A program made the translations under genes and the position numbers. The notes under the pieces were generated by a model. It was not told the origin of the DNA, made no database searches, and was given only the letters and a program-made list of their open reading frames with translations. Below, piece after piece: positions 44,779-54,112 of a stretch of DNA of 64,000 nucleotides (within the stretch, counting starts at the first letter, position 1; each line of letters starts with the position of its first letter). The stretch is taken from contig JACKLI010000001.1 in the NCBI GenBank assembly GCA_024235995.1, forward strand, positions 2,542,001 to 2,606,000. Reading direction: 5' to 3'. This DNA comes from Burkholderiaceae bacterium (GTDB taxonomy: Bacteria > Pseudomonadota > Gammaproteobacteria > Burkholderiales > Burkholderiaceae_C).

Positions 44779-46587
44779 TCAGAACGTGCGAACCTTGGGC
44801 GGAATGGTCTCGACGGAAAGCGGCTTCAGCCGCACCGGCTTGTAGCTCAGGCTGTTGGTCTGGGAATGCCACAGCGTGTGCTTGAGCCAGTTGACGTCGT
44901 CGCGCCCCAGCGGCGCCGTGGGGTGGTCGGCCGGGTGCTCGTAGTCCTCCACGGTGTGCGCGCCACGGCACTCCTTGCGGGCGGCGGCCGACATCATGGT
45001 GGCCTGCGCCACCTCGATCAGGTTCTCCACCTCGAGCGCCTCCACGCGCGCGGTGTTGAAGATCTTGGAGTGGTCCTGCAGGCCCACGTTCTTGACCCGC
45101 TGGCGCAGCTCGGCCACCTTGACCACGCCCTCGTCCATGACGGCCTGGGTGCGGAACACGCCGGCGTGCGTTTGCATGGTGCTGCGGATGTCGTTGGCGA
45201 TGGTTTGGGCGTATTCGCCGTCGCTGGCCTCTTCCAGGCGATTCAGGCGCGCCAGCGTCGCGTCCAGCGCATTGGCCGGCAGCGGCTTGTGGTGCGGCGT
45301 CTGCTTGTTGAACTCGACGATGTGGTCGCCCGCGGCCTTGCCGAACACCAGCAGGTCCAGCAGCGAGTTGGTGCCCAGGCGGTTGGCGCCGTGCACGCTC
45401 ACGCAGGAGCATTCGCCCACCGCGTACAGGCCGTTGACCACACGGTTGTCGTCGCCACCGGCCTGCACCACGACCTGGCCGTGGATGTTGGTGGGAATGC
45501 CGCCCATCTGGTAGTGGATGGTGGGCACCACCGGGATCGGCTCCTTGGTGATGTCCACGTTGGCGAAGTTGTGGCCGATCTCGTACACCGAGGGCAGGCG
45601 CTTGTGGATGGTGTCTGCCCCCAGGTGGTCGAGCTTGAGCAGGATGTAGTCCTTGTTGGGACCGCAGCCGCGCCCTTCCTTGATCTCCTGGTCCATCGAG
45701 CGCGAGACGAAGTCGCGCGGCGCCAGGTCTTTCAGCGTCGGGGCGTAGCGCTCCATGAAGCGCTCGCCCTCGCTGTTGATCAGGATGGCGCCCTCGCCGC
45801 GGCAGCCTTCGGTCAGCAGCACGCCGGCGCCGGCCACGCCGGTGGGGTGGAACTGCCAGAACTCCATGTCCTGCAGCGGAATGCCGGCGCGCGCGGCCAT
45901 GCCCAGGCCGTCGCCGGTGTTGATGAAGGCATTGGTGCTGGCGGCAAAGATGCGCCCGGCCCCGCCGGTGGCCAGCATCACGGCCTTGGCCTGCAGCGCG
46001 TAGACGTCGCCGGTTTCCATCTCGAGCGCCGTGACGCCCACCACGTCGCCGTCGGCGTCGCGGATCAGGTCCAGCGCCATCCACTCGACGAAGAAGGTGG
46101 TGTTGGACGCCACGTTCTGCTGGTACAGCGTGTGCAGCATGGCGTGGCCGGTGCGGTCGGCCGCGGCGCAGGCGCGCTGCACCGGCTTTTCGCCGTAGTT
46201 GGCGGTGTGGCCGCCAAACGGACGCTGGTAGATCGTGCCGTCGGCGTTGCGATCGAACGGCATGCCCATGTGCTCGAGGTCGTACACCACGTGCGGCGCC
46301 TCGCGGCACATGAACTCGATCACGTCCTGGTCGCCCAGCCAGTCGCCGCCCTTGACGGTGTCGTAGAAGTGGAAGTGCCAGTTGTCCTCGCTCATGTTGC
46401 CCAGCGAGGCGCCGATGCCGCCCTGCGCGGCCACGGTGTGCGAGCGCGTGGGAAAGACCTTGGAGAGGACGGCGACGTTGAGGCCGGCGCGCGCCAGCTG
46501 CAGCGAGGCGCGCATGCCCGAGCCGCCCGCGCCGACGATGACGACGTCGAACTTGCGAACGGCAGTGTTTTCCTTGGTGTAACTCAT
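44779..46587 (-). CDS. sdhA: succinate dehydrogenase flavoprotein subunit
   Basis: A 602-aa SdhA. FAD binding is at VVIVGAGGSGMRASLQLARA. The covalent-FAD histidine is in RSHTVAAQGGIGASLG. The substrate-site segment HPTGVAGAGVLLTEGCRGEG and the Arg/His region of the C-terminal part (VNGLYAVGECSCVSVHGANR) are present. It oxidises succinate to fumarate. The ATG at 46587 (MSYTKENTAVRKFD) matches family length; the longer reading to 46827 runs into sdhD. It lies 56 bp after sdhD. Confidence 0.97.
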   Translation of the reverse strand: MSYTKENTAVRKFDVVIVGAGGSGMRASLQLARAGLNVAVLSKVFPTRSHTVAAQGGIGASLGNMSEDNWHFHFYDTVKGGDWLGDQDVIEFMCREAPHVVYDLEHMGMPFDRNADGTIYQRPFGGHTANYGEKPVQRACAAADRTGHAMLHTLYQQNVASNTTFFVEWMALDLIRDADGDVVGVTALEMETGDVYALQAKAVMLATGGAGRIFAASTNAFINTGDGLGMAARAGIPLQDMEFWQFHPTGVAGAGVLLTEGCRGEGAILINSEGERFMERYAPTLKDLAPRDFVSRSMDQEIKEGRGCGPNKDYILLKLDHLGADTIHKRLPSVYEIGHNFANVDITKEPIPVVPTIHYQMGGIPTNIHGQVVVQAGGDDNRVVNGLYAVGECSCVSVHGANRLGTNSLLDLLVFGKAAGDHIVEFNKQTPHHKPLPANALDATLARLNRLEEASDGEYAQTIANDIRSTMQTHAGVFRTQAVMDEGVVKVAELRQRVKNVGLQDHSKIFNTARVEALEVENLIEVAQATMMSAAARKECRGAHTVEDYEHPADHPTAPLGRDDVNWLKHTLWHSQTNSLSYKPVRLKPLSVETIPPKVRTF

Positions 46588-46643
46588 GATCGTTGATGGG
46601 ATGAAGGGGTGGGATGGGGCTGTGAGGGGGTGCGCTCGGCGCC

Positions 46644-47009
46644 TTACAGACGCCAGAGCACCTGCACGGCCCAGCCCCCGCAGGCCACCAACCAGATCAC
46701 GGTGAGCGCCTGCAGCAGCAAACGCAGCCCGGCCGGCTTGCCATAGTCGTACCAGATGCTGCACATGCCGACCCAGGCGTGCCACAACAAGGCGACGATC
46801 ACGGCGAAGGTGAGCGCCTTCATCCACTGCGCAGCGAAGATGCCGGACCAGGTGTCGTAGCCGATCGGGCCCTTGGTCAGCAGCAGTTGCAGCAGCACCA
46901 CCAGGGTGAACACCGCCATCAGGGCGGCGCTGATGCGTTGCACCAGAAAATCGCGCCAGCCGTAGTGCGCGCCCACCACGGTGCGCTTGTAGCCATAGGT
47001 TGCGGACAT
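46644..47009 (-). CDS. sdhD: succinate dehydrogenase membrane anchor subunit SdhD
   Basis: A 121-aa membrane protein with three hydrophobic helices (ISAALMAVFTLVVLLQLLL, ALTFAVIVALLWHAWVGM and LQALTVIWLVACGGWAVQVL). The conserved heme-ligand His is in LWHAWVGMCSIWYDYGKP with the quinone-site DY. With SdhC it anchors the complex and binds heme b and ubiquinone. The start is the ATG at 47009 (MSATYGYKRTVVGAHYGWRD); twelve earlier in-frame codons overlap sdhC. The gap to sdhC is 22 bp. Confidence 0.93.
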   Translation of the reverse strand: MSATYGYKRTVVGAHYGWRDFLVQRISAALMAVFTLVVLLQLLLTKGPIGYDTWSGIFAAQWMKALTFAVIVALLWHAWVGMCSIWYDYGKPAGLRLLLQALTVIWLVACGGWAVQVLWRL

Positions 47010-47031
47010 TGTTGCGCTCCTCGCTTTCGAA

Positions 47032-47463
47032 TCAATACAGGCCAAACAGCTTGGCGCCCAGGATCAGCGTCAGCGCGATGCTGACGACCAGCACCGCGAC
47101 GGCGGACTGGCGGCCGAATTCCTTGGTGGTGCGATGCGAGACGTCGAGGTACAGGTGGCGCACGCCGGCCAGCAGGTGGTGCAGGTAGGCCCAGATCAGG
47201 GCCAGCACCACCAGCTTGACGAACCAGCCCGGAAAGACCCACAAGCCTGCCGTGAAGGCGGCGCTGAATTCGCCGAACGAGATCTCGGACGAAATCGACT
47301 TGTCGAACAGCCAGATGAGAAACGGCAACAACACGAACATCAACGCCCCGCTGGCGCGGTGCAGGATGGACACCCAGCCGGCCAGGGGCAGGCGGTAGGT
47401 GCGAATGTCGTGGAAGAGGTTGAGATTGCGGTACTGCGGCCGCGGCTTGGTGACTTCACTCAT
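47032..47463 (-). CDS. sdhC: succinate dehydrogenase cytochrome b556 subunit SdhC
   Basis: A 143-aa SdhC. The family start RPQYRNLNLFHDIRTYRLPL, SILHRASGALMFVLLPFLIW and the heme ligand in LHHLLAGVRHLYLDV are visible, with three membrane helices. It is the first gene of the sdhCDAB-sdhE-gltA unit, so the promoter should be in the 143-bp gap to the gntR gene at 47607. No strong promoter match is visible there. The start at 47463 (MSEVTKP) gives the family length. Confidence 0.94.
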   Translation of the reverse strand: MSEVTKPRPQYRNLNLFHDIRTYRLPLAGWVSILHRASGALMFVLLPFLIWLFDKSISSEISFGEFSAAFTAGLWVFPGWFVKLVVLALIWAYLHHLLAGVRHLYLDVSHRTTKEFGRQSAVAVLVVSIALTLILGAKLFGLY

Positions 47464-47606
47464 GGGTGCCCTCGTGCGAATGGTGTAACTGCCTTGTAAT
47501 TTCTGGCGATGAGGTACGCAAATTCTATTGCAATGCAGCAGACCACTTCGCGGCTTGCTGTCTCTGGCGTGTCGCGGCGCCCGCCGAACGCCGGCGCGAC
47601 GGCACC

Positions 47607-48413
47607 TCAGTTGAGCTGGTTTCGATAGTGATGGGTGTCGGTGCGGTACAGGCCGCGGCGCAGCTCCATCGGCACGTCGTTGTAGGTGTAGGCGATGCGC
47701 TCGACGCTGAGCAAGGGCGTCGCCGCGGGCACCTGAAGCAGCCGCGCCTGCGCTGCGTCGGGCGCCACGGCGCGGATCTTCTCGTCGGCACGCACCATGC
47801 GCACGCCGAACTCGGACTCGAACAGCGCGTACATGGGGCCGTGATAGTCCATCAGGCGTTCCGCCGTCAGGCCCTTGAACGGCCCGCCGGGCAGCCACAA
47901 GTCCTCCAGGATCGTGGGCACCCCGCCAAAGCGCAGCAGGCGCCGCGACTGCAGGACGGCGTCGCCCGTGCGCAGGCCCAGGGCGCGCGCCACGTCGGCC
48001 GGCGCGCGGCCGCGCCGGCAGTCGACGAAATCGCGCTGCGCCGGCCCTTCGCTGTCGGCCGTGCCCTGATCGGGGTGCAGGCGCAAGAAGCGGTATTGCA
48101 CCTGTTGCTCGGCGTGCGTGGCCACGAAGGTGCCGCGCCCCTGGCGGCGCACCAGCAGGTGTCCGGCGGCCAACTCGTCGATGGCCTTGCGAACGGTGCC
48201 CTGGCTGACCTTGTAGCGCGCGGCCAGCTCAAACTCGCTGGGAATCACCTCGCCCGGCTTCCATTCGCCCTGCTGCAGTCCGTTCAGGATCAAGGCCTTG
48301 ATCTGCTGATACAGCGGACTGAACGCCGGCGTCGATCCGCCCGCCGCCGCGAGCCCCGGCGGGTCATGCGGATCGCGCTCCGCCGACGTGAAGGAATGAG
48401 TGGCTGTAACCAT
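47607..48413 (-). CDS. GntR-family (HutC/FadR-like) transcriptional regulator
   Basis: A 268-aa regulator. The winged helix is at about residues 30-100 (LYQQIKALILNGLQQGEWKP, FELAARYKVSQGTVRKAIDE, RRQGRGTFVA). A C-terminal UTRA effector domain of the HutC subfamily follows (LLRFGGVPTILEDLWLPGGP, ERIAYTYNDVPMELRRGLYR). It is wedged between the sdh operon (same strand, downstream) and divergent mdh, so it is a strong candidate regulator of TCA-cycle genes. The start at 48413 (MVTATHSFTS) is chosen over 48461, which lies in the control region. A palindrome at 48466-48486 is a probable binding site. Confidence 0.92.
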   Translation of the reverse strand: MVTATHSFTSAERDPHDPPGLAAAGGSTPAFSPLYQQIKALILNGLQQGEWKPGEVIPSEFELAARYKVSQGTVRKAIDELAAGHLLVRRQGRGTFVATHAEQQVQYRFLRLHPDQGTADSEGPAQRDFVDCRRGRAPADVARALGLRTGDAVLQSRRLLRFGGVPTILEDLWLPGGPFKGLTAERLMDYHGPMYALFESEFGVRMVRADEKIRAVAPDAAQARLLQVPAATPLLSVERIAYTYNDVPMELRRGLYRTDTHHYRNQLN

Positions 48414-48465
48414 GGTGGCAACGAAAAGACGCTTGCGGATGCCTGCGTGAAATCGAAACAATCAT

Positions 48466-48486
48466 ATCTTATATAAGACATAAGAT
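48466..48486. promoter_or_regulatory. palindromic operator candidate between gntR and mdh
   Basis: ATCTTAT (48466-48472) and ATAAGAT (48480-48486) form an inverted repeat. Nested in its left part, TCTTATATAAGA (48467-48478) is itself a perfect palindrome, so two overlapping sites may exist. It lies 53 bp before the gntR start and 4 bp upstream of the mdh -35 box, which suits control of both genes. It was not seen elsewhere in the window. Confidence 0.6.
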
Positions 48487-48489
48487 CAA

Positions 48490-48519
48490 TTGACCTTCGG
48501 CGCCATTCACCGCTACACT
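48490..48519 (+). promoter_or_regulatory. mdh promoter
   Basis: TTGACC (48490-48495) and TACACT (48514-48519) are spaced by 18 bp, with the mdh ATG about 100 bp downstream. The adjacent palindrome suggests regulation by the divergent GntR protein. Confidence 0.6.
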
Positions 48520-48618
48520 CGTGGGTTGTCTGCATCGTGCGTTTCAAGGGGTCGAGCGCCCATGCCAACGCCGCCTGCACAGGCATTTTTTTCATCGCAA
48601 CCGTCTGGAGAACCTTCC

Positions 48619-49605
<987 letters not shown>

Positions 49606-49636
49606 ACCGGACCCAGCGGCCCACGCCAACACCACC

Positions 49637-50614
49637 ATGCCCGCACATCCCCGTGATGTCCTCAGCACCGCGCAGGCGGGCATCGTGGCGCTGCCGGTGT
49701 GCGACCACTACAGCGGCGTCGAGTCGCGCATGCGCAAGAGCCTGCAATTGCAGGCGGAGATGACGGCCGAGTTCGGCACCTGCGTGTTCGACGTGACGCT
49801 GGACTGCGAGGACGGCGCCCCCGTGGGGGGCGAGGCCGCGCACGCCAGGCTGGTGACCGACCTGGCGCTGGCGGCGGCACCCGAAGCCCGCGTCGGCGTC
49901 CGGGTGCACCCGGTCGACCACCCCGCCTTCGAAGCCGACATGGCCCAGGTCGCGGGCCACGCGGGCCATCGCCTGCGCCACATCATGATTCCCAAGGTGG
50001 AGTCGGTGGACGACGTCGTCCACGCCGAGCGCACGCTGCTGCGCCACTTCGCGCCCGGCTTGCCCCTGCACGCGCTGATCGAGTCGCCCGCCGCCGTGCA
50101 CCGGGCGTTCGACATCGCCGCGCATCCGCGCGTGCAGTCGCTCAGCTTCGGCCTGATGGATTTCGTGTCCGCGCACGCAGGCGCCATTCCCTCCGAGGGC
50201 ATGGGCATCGAGGGGCAGTTCAGCCATCCGCTGGTGCTGCGCGCCAAGCTCGAAATCGCCTCGGCCGCCCACGCATCGGGCAAGGTGCCTTCGCATGGCG
50301 TGGTCACCGAGTTCAACGACACCGCCGCGTTGCGCACCGCCGCGCGGCGGGCGGCGCGCGAGCTGGGCTACACGCGCATGTGGAGCATCCACCCCAACCA
50401 GATCCGCCCCATTGTCGAGGCCTTCTCGCCCGACGAGCAGCAGATCGACCAGGCCAGCGCCATCCTGCTGGCGGCCGCCCAGGCCGACTGGGCGCCCATC
50501 AACCACGGCGGCGTGCTGCACGACCGGGCCAGCTATCGCCTGTTCTGGCTGGTCCTGCAACGGGCGCACGCGACCGGACGCGCGCTGCCCGCCCAAGTGG
50601 CGGCATGGTTCTGA
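49637..50614 (+). CDS. HpcH/HpaI aldolase / citrate-lyase beta (CitE)-like protein
   Basis: A 325-aa CitE-like TIM-barrel protein. The metal- and CoA-site segments are CVFDVTLDCEDGAPVGGEAA, GVRVHPVDHPAFEADM, HIMIPKVESVDDVVHAERTL, HALIESPAAVHRAFDIAAHP and MWSIHPNQIRPIVEAF. No citF/citD partners are present, so it is not a citrate lyase subunit. Malyl-CoA/methylmalyl-CoA or citramalyl-CoA lyase activity is the likelier type. It begins 32 bp after mdh, which fits a role with C4 acids. The substrate remains open. Confidence 0.88.
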   Translation: MPAHPRDVLSTAQAGIVALPVCDHYSGVESRMRKSLQLQAEMTAEFGTCVFDVTLDCEDGAPVGGEAAHARLVTDLALAAAPEARVGVRVHPVDHPAFEADMAQVAGHAGHRLRHIMIPKVESVDDVVHAERTLLRHFAPGLPLHALIESPAAVHRAFDIAAHPRVQSLSFGLMDFVSAHAGAIPSEGMGIEGQFSHPLVLRAKLEIASAAHASGKVPSHGVVTEFNDTAALRTAARRAARELGYTRMWSIHPNQIRPIVEAFSPDEQQIDQASAILLAAAQADWAPINHGGVLHDRASYRLFWLVLQRAHATGRALPAQVAAWF

Positions 50615-50668
50615 CACGGCCTGCGTGCCATCATCCGCATTTCCATCTTTTTCGAGAGTGACCACGGT

Positions 50669-51226
50669 ATGAAACTCCCCGCCCTTGCATTCGTCGCTGC
50701 CGCCCTGGGCCTGTCGGTCGGCGCCGTCCAGGCGCAGACCGCCAGCGTAGCCAAAAAGCCGGTGGCCACCCAGAAGGCGCATGCCAAGAAAGCCGTCACC
50801 AAGAAGGGCGTGCCGGCCAAGACCGCCAAGGCCGTCGAGGCGAACACGCCCGTGGAATCGCTCAGCCAGCGCCTCACCGATGGCGAGCTGGCGATCGCCA
50901 AGACCATCCAGACCGGCACCATCCCCTGCGAGCTGGGCGCCCACGTGACCGTGACGGCGGACGAGAAGAACCCGGGCTTCTTCTACGTCAGCTCGGGCAA
51001 GCAGCGCTACTACATGCACCCGGTCGAAAGCCGCACCGGCGCCGTGCGCATGGAAGACAACCGCGCCGGCGCCCTGTGGCTGCAACTGGGCAACAAGTCG
51101 ATGCTGATGAACCAGAAGCTGGGCCAGCGCGTGGCCGACGCGTGCACCACGCCAGCCCAGCGTGCCGTCGCGGCGCAACTGGAGACCCATCCCCAGCCCG
51201 CGTTGTTCGACGCGCCCAAGCCCTGA
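50669..51226 (+). CDS. hypothetical secreted protein
   Basis: A 185-aa protein with a signal peptide (residues 1 to about 23, MKLPALAFVAAALGLSVGAV then QAQ). A Lys/Ala-rich low-complexity stretch (about 24-65, KKPVATQKAHAKKAVTKKG) leads to a compact C-terminal domain with two cysteines (TIPCELGAHVTVTADEKNPG and VADACTTPAQRAV). It is likely periplasmic. I do not recognise the family. It lies between the CitE-like gene and acnB on the same strand, with about 55 and 75 bp gaps. The basic region could bind nucleic acid or cell wall polymers, but this is only compositional. Confidence 0.8.
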   Translation: MKLPALAFVAAALGLSVGAVQAQTASVAKKPVATQKAHAKKAVTKKGVPAKTAKAVEANTPVESLSQRLTDGELAIAKTIQTGTIPCELGAHVTVTADEKNPGFFYVSSGKQRYYMHPVESRTGAVRMEDNRAGALWLQLGNKSMLMNQKLGQRVADACTTPAQRAVAAQLETHPQPALFDAPKP

Positions 51227-51300
51227 CGATTTTTCCCCGTGCGCTGCTCCGCCGACGATGACGGAGCGTTGCCTTCTTTTGCTTTTTTCAGGACCCACTC

Positions 51301-53892
51301 ATGCTGCAAGCCTACCGCGCCCACGCCGCCGAACGCGCCGCCCTGGGCATCCCGCCCCTGCCCCTGGATGCCAAGCAGGTGGCCGACGTCATCGAGCTGA
51401 TCAAGAACCCGCCCGCCGGCGAGGCCGAGTTCCTGCTCGACCTGCTCACGCACCGCGTGCCCCCGGGCGTGGACGATGCCGCCAAGGTCAAGGCCAGCTT
51501 CCTGGCCGCCGTGGCGCATGGCGACATCCAGGTGGGTTTGATCAGCAAGGCGCGCGCCACCGAGCTGCTGGGCACCATGGTGGGCGGCTACAACGTGCAC
51601 CCGCTGATCGAGCTGCTGGACGACGCTGAGGTGTCCGGCGTGGCCGCCGAGGCGCTGAAAAAAACGCTGCTGATGTTCGACTACTTCAACGACGTGGCGG
51701 CCAAGGCCAAGGCCGGCAATGCCAAGGCCAAGGAGGTGATGCAGAGCTGGGCCGACGCCGAGTGGTTCACCAGCCGCCCCAAGGTGGCTGAAAAGATCAC
51801 CGTCACCGTGTTCAAGGTGCCGGGCGAGACCAACACCGACGACCTCTCGCCCGCGCCCGATGCCACCACGCGCCCCGACATCCCCATGCACTACCTGGCG
51901 ATGCTGAAGAACACGCGCCCCGACGCGGCCTTCAAGCCCGAGCAGGACGGCGTGCGCGGCCCCATGCAGTTCATCGACGACCTGAAGAAGAAGGGGCACG
52001 TCGTGGCCTACGTGGGCGACGTGGTGGGCACCGGCTCCAGCCGCAAGTCGGCCACCAACTCGGTCATCTGGGCCACGGGCAACGACATTCCCTACGTGCC
52101 CAACAAGCGCTTTGGCGGCGTGACGCTGGGCGGCAAGATCGCCCCCATCTTCTTCAACACGCAGGAGGATTCGGGCTCGCTGCCGATCGAGGTGGACGTC
52201 TCCAAGATGGAGATGGGCGACGTCATCGACATCTACCCCTATGCAGGAAAAATCGAGAAGGCTGGCACCCCGATTGCCGACTTTGCTCTCAAAAGCGAAG
52301 TTCTGCTGGACGAAGTGCAGGCCGGCGGGCGCATCAACCTGATCATCGGCCGCGCGCTGACGGCCAAGGCGCGCGAGTTCCTGGGCCTGCCCGCCTCCAC
52401 CGCCTTCCGCCTGCCGCAGGCGCCCGCCGAATCCAAGGCCGGCTTCACGCTGGCGCAGAAAATGGTCGGCCGCGCCTGCGGCCTGCCCGAAGGCCAGGGC
52501 ATTCGCCCCGGCACCTACTGCGAGCCCAAGATGACCACCGTGGGCAGCCAGGACACCACCGGCCCCATGACGCGCGACGAGCTGAAGGACCTGGCCTGCC
52601 TGGGCTTCAGTGCCGACATGGTGATGCAGTCCTTCTGCCATACCGCCGCCTACCCCAAGCCGGTGGACGTGAAGACGCACCGCGAGCTGCCCCAGTTCAT
52701 CAGCAACCGTGGCGGCGTGGCGCTGCGCCCGGGCGACGGCGTGATCCACAGCTGGCTCAACCGCCTGCTGCTGCCCGACACCGTGGGCACCGGCGGCGAC
52801 TCGCACACGCGCTTTCCGATCGGCATCAGCTTTCCGGCCGGCTCGGGCCTGGTGGCCTTCGGCGCCGCCACCGGCGTGATGCCGCTGGACATGCCCGAGT
52901 CGGTGCTGGTGCGCTTCAAGGGCCAGTTGCAGCCGGGCGTGACCCTGCGCGACCTGGTGCACGCCATTCCGCTGTACGCCATCAAGGCGGGCCTGCTGAC
53001 CGTGGCCAAGGCCGGCAAGAAGAACATCTTCTCCGGCCGCATCCTGGAAATCGAAGGCCTGCCCGACCTGAAGGTGGAGCAAGCCTTCGAGCTGTCCGAC
53101 GCCTCGGCCGAGCGCAGCGCCGCCGGCTGCACCATCAAGCTCAACCCCGAGCCGATCAAGGAGTACCTGCGCTCCAACGTCGTGCTCATGAAGAACATGA
53201 TCGCCGACGGCTACCAGGACGCCAAGACCCTGCAGCGCCGCATCGAGAAGGTCGAGGCCTGGCTGGCCAGGCCCGAGTTGCTCGAGGCCGACAAGAATGC
53301 CGAGTACGCCGCCGTGATCGAGATCGACATGAACGAGATCAAGGAGCCCATCGTCTGCTGCCCCAACGACCCGGACGACGCCAAGTTCCTGTCCGAAGTG
53401 GCGGGCACCAAGATCGACGAGGCCTTCATCGGCTCGTGCATGACCAACATCGGCCACTTCCGCGCGGCAGCCAAGCTGCTGGGCGGCCAGCGCGACATCC
53501 CGACCAAGCTGTGGGTGGCGCCGCCCACCAAGATGGACCAGAACGAGCTGATCAAGGAAGGGCACTACGCGGCGTTCGGCACCTCGGGCGCGCGCACCGA
53601 GATGCCCGGCTGCAGCCTGTGCATGGGCAACCAGGCGCAGGTGCACGAGGGCGCCACGGTCATCAGCACCAGCACGCGCAACTTCCCCAACCGCCTGGGC
53701 AAGAACACCAACGTGTTCCTGGGCTCGGCCGAGCTCACCGCCATCGCCTCGCGCCTGGGCAAGCTGCCCACGCCGGCCGAGTACCTCAAGGAGATGGGCG
53801 TGATCGACGCCGACAAGGCCAGCGTGTACCGCTACATGAACTTCGACCAGATCGAGGAGTACGCCGAGGTGGCCAAGGGCGTTCCCGCCTGA
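51301..53892 (+). CDS. acnB: aconitate hydratase B
   Basis: An 863-aa AcnB. An N-terminal HEAT-like domain and swivel domain come first (about 1-380, with GTGSSRKSATNSVIWATGND). The iron-sulfur core carries cysteines in QSFCHTAAYP, IGSCMTNIGHFRAAAKLL and PGCSLCMGNQAQVHEGATV. It isomerises citrate and isocitrate and, in other bacteria, can bind mRNA in the apo form. Length and domain order are standard. A terminator-like hairpin follows at 53934. Confidence 0.97.
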   Translation: MLQAYRAHAAERAALGIPPLPLDAKQVADVIELIKNPPAGEAEFLLDLLTHRVPPGVDDAAKVKASFLAAVAHGDIQVGLISKARATELLGTMVGGYNVHPLIELLDDAEVSGVAAEALKKTLLMFDYFNDVAAKAKAGNAKAKEVMQSWADAEWFTSRPKVAEKITVTVFKVPGETNTDDLSPAPDATTRPDIPMHYLAMLKNTRPDAAFKPEQDGVRGPMQFIDDLKKKGHVVAYVGDVVGTGSSRKSATNSVIWATGNDIPYVPNKRFGGVTLGGKIAPIFFNTQEDSGSLPIEVDVSKMEMGDVIDIYPYAGKIEKAGTPIADFALKSEVLLDEVQAGGRINLIIGRALTAKAREFLGLPASTAFRLPQAPAESKAGFTLAQKMVGRACGLPEGQGIRPGTYCEPKMTTVGSQDTTGPMTRDELKDLACLGFSADMVMQSFCHTAAYPKPVDVKTHRELPQFISNRGGVALRPGDGVIHSWLNRLLLPDTVGTGGDSHTRFPIGISFPAGSGLVAFGAATGVMPLDMPESVLVRFKGQLQPGVTLRDLVHAIPLYAIKAGLLTVAKAGKKNIFSGRILEIEGLPDLKVEQAFELSDASAERSAAGCTIKLNPEPIKEYLRSNVVLMKNMIADGYQDAKTLQRRIEKVEAWLARPELLEADKNAEYAAVIEIDMNEIKEPIVCCPNDPDDAKFLSEVAGTKIDEAFIGSCMTNIGHFRAAAKLLGGQRDIPTKLWVAPPTKMDQNELIKEGHYAAFGTSGARTEMPGCSLCMGNQAQVHEGATVISTSTRNFPNRLGKNTNVFLGSAELTAIASRLGKLPTPAEYLKEMGVIDADKASVYRYMNFDQIEEYAEVAKGVPA

Positions 53893-53933
53893 TCGGCGCC
53901 GAGGCCACTGGCCTCGGCAAGTGCCCTGCACCC

Positions 53934-53968
53934 AGCCGCCCCGGGACCTGTGCCCGCGGCGGCTTTTT
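53934..53968 (+). terminator. intrinsic terminator after acnB
   Basis: AGCCGCC (53934-53940) pairs with GGCGGCT (53958-53964), ending in a T-run to 53968. A second perfect 9-bp hairpin, GCCGAGGCC/GGCCTCGGC (53898-53918), stands just after the stop codon. Confidence 0.7.
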
Positions 53969-54112
53969 CGTCGCCCGGTCCGCGCAGCCAGGCGCGTTCG
54001 CGCGCTGCGCGCGGAACGCCCTTGCATGCCTCCTACAATCCCATGCTTTGTCTCGCAACACCGGGCGCGATCGGGCCACCCGATGCGCTTGAACTCCAAG
54101 GAGGTGAAGGGT

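Noticed and set aside
52240..52315. Locally AT-richer stretch in acnB as another captured repeat
   Set aside because: From memory the encoded residues align with the normal AcnB sequence, and the repeat core is absent.
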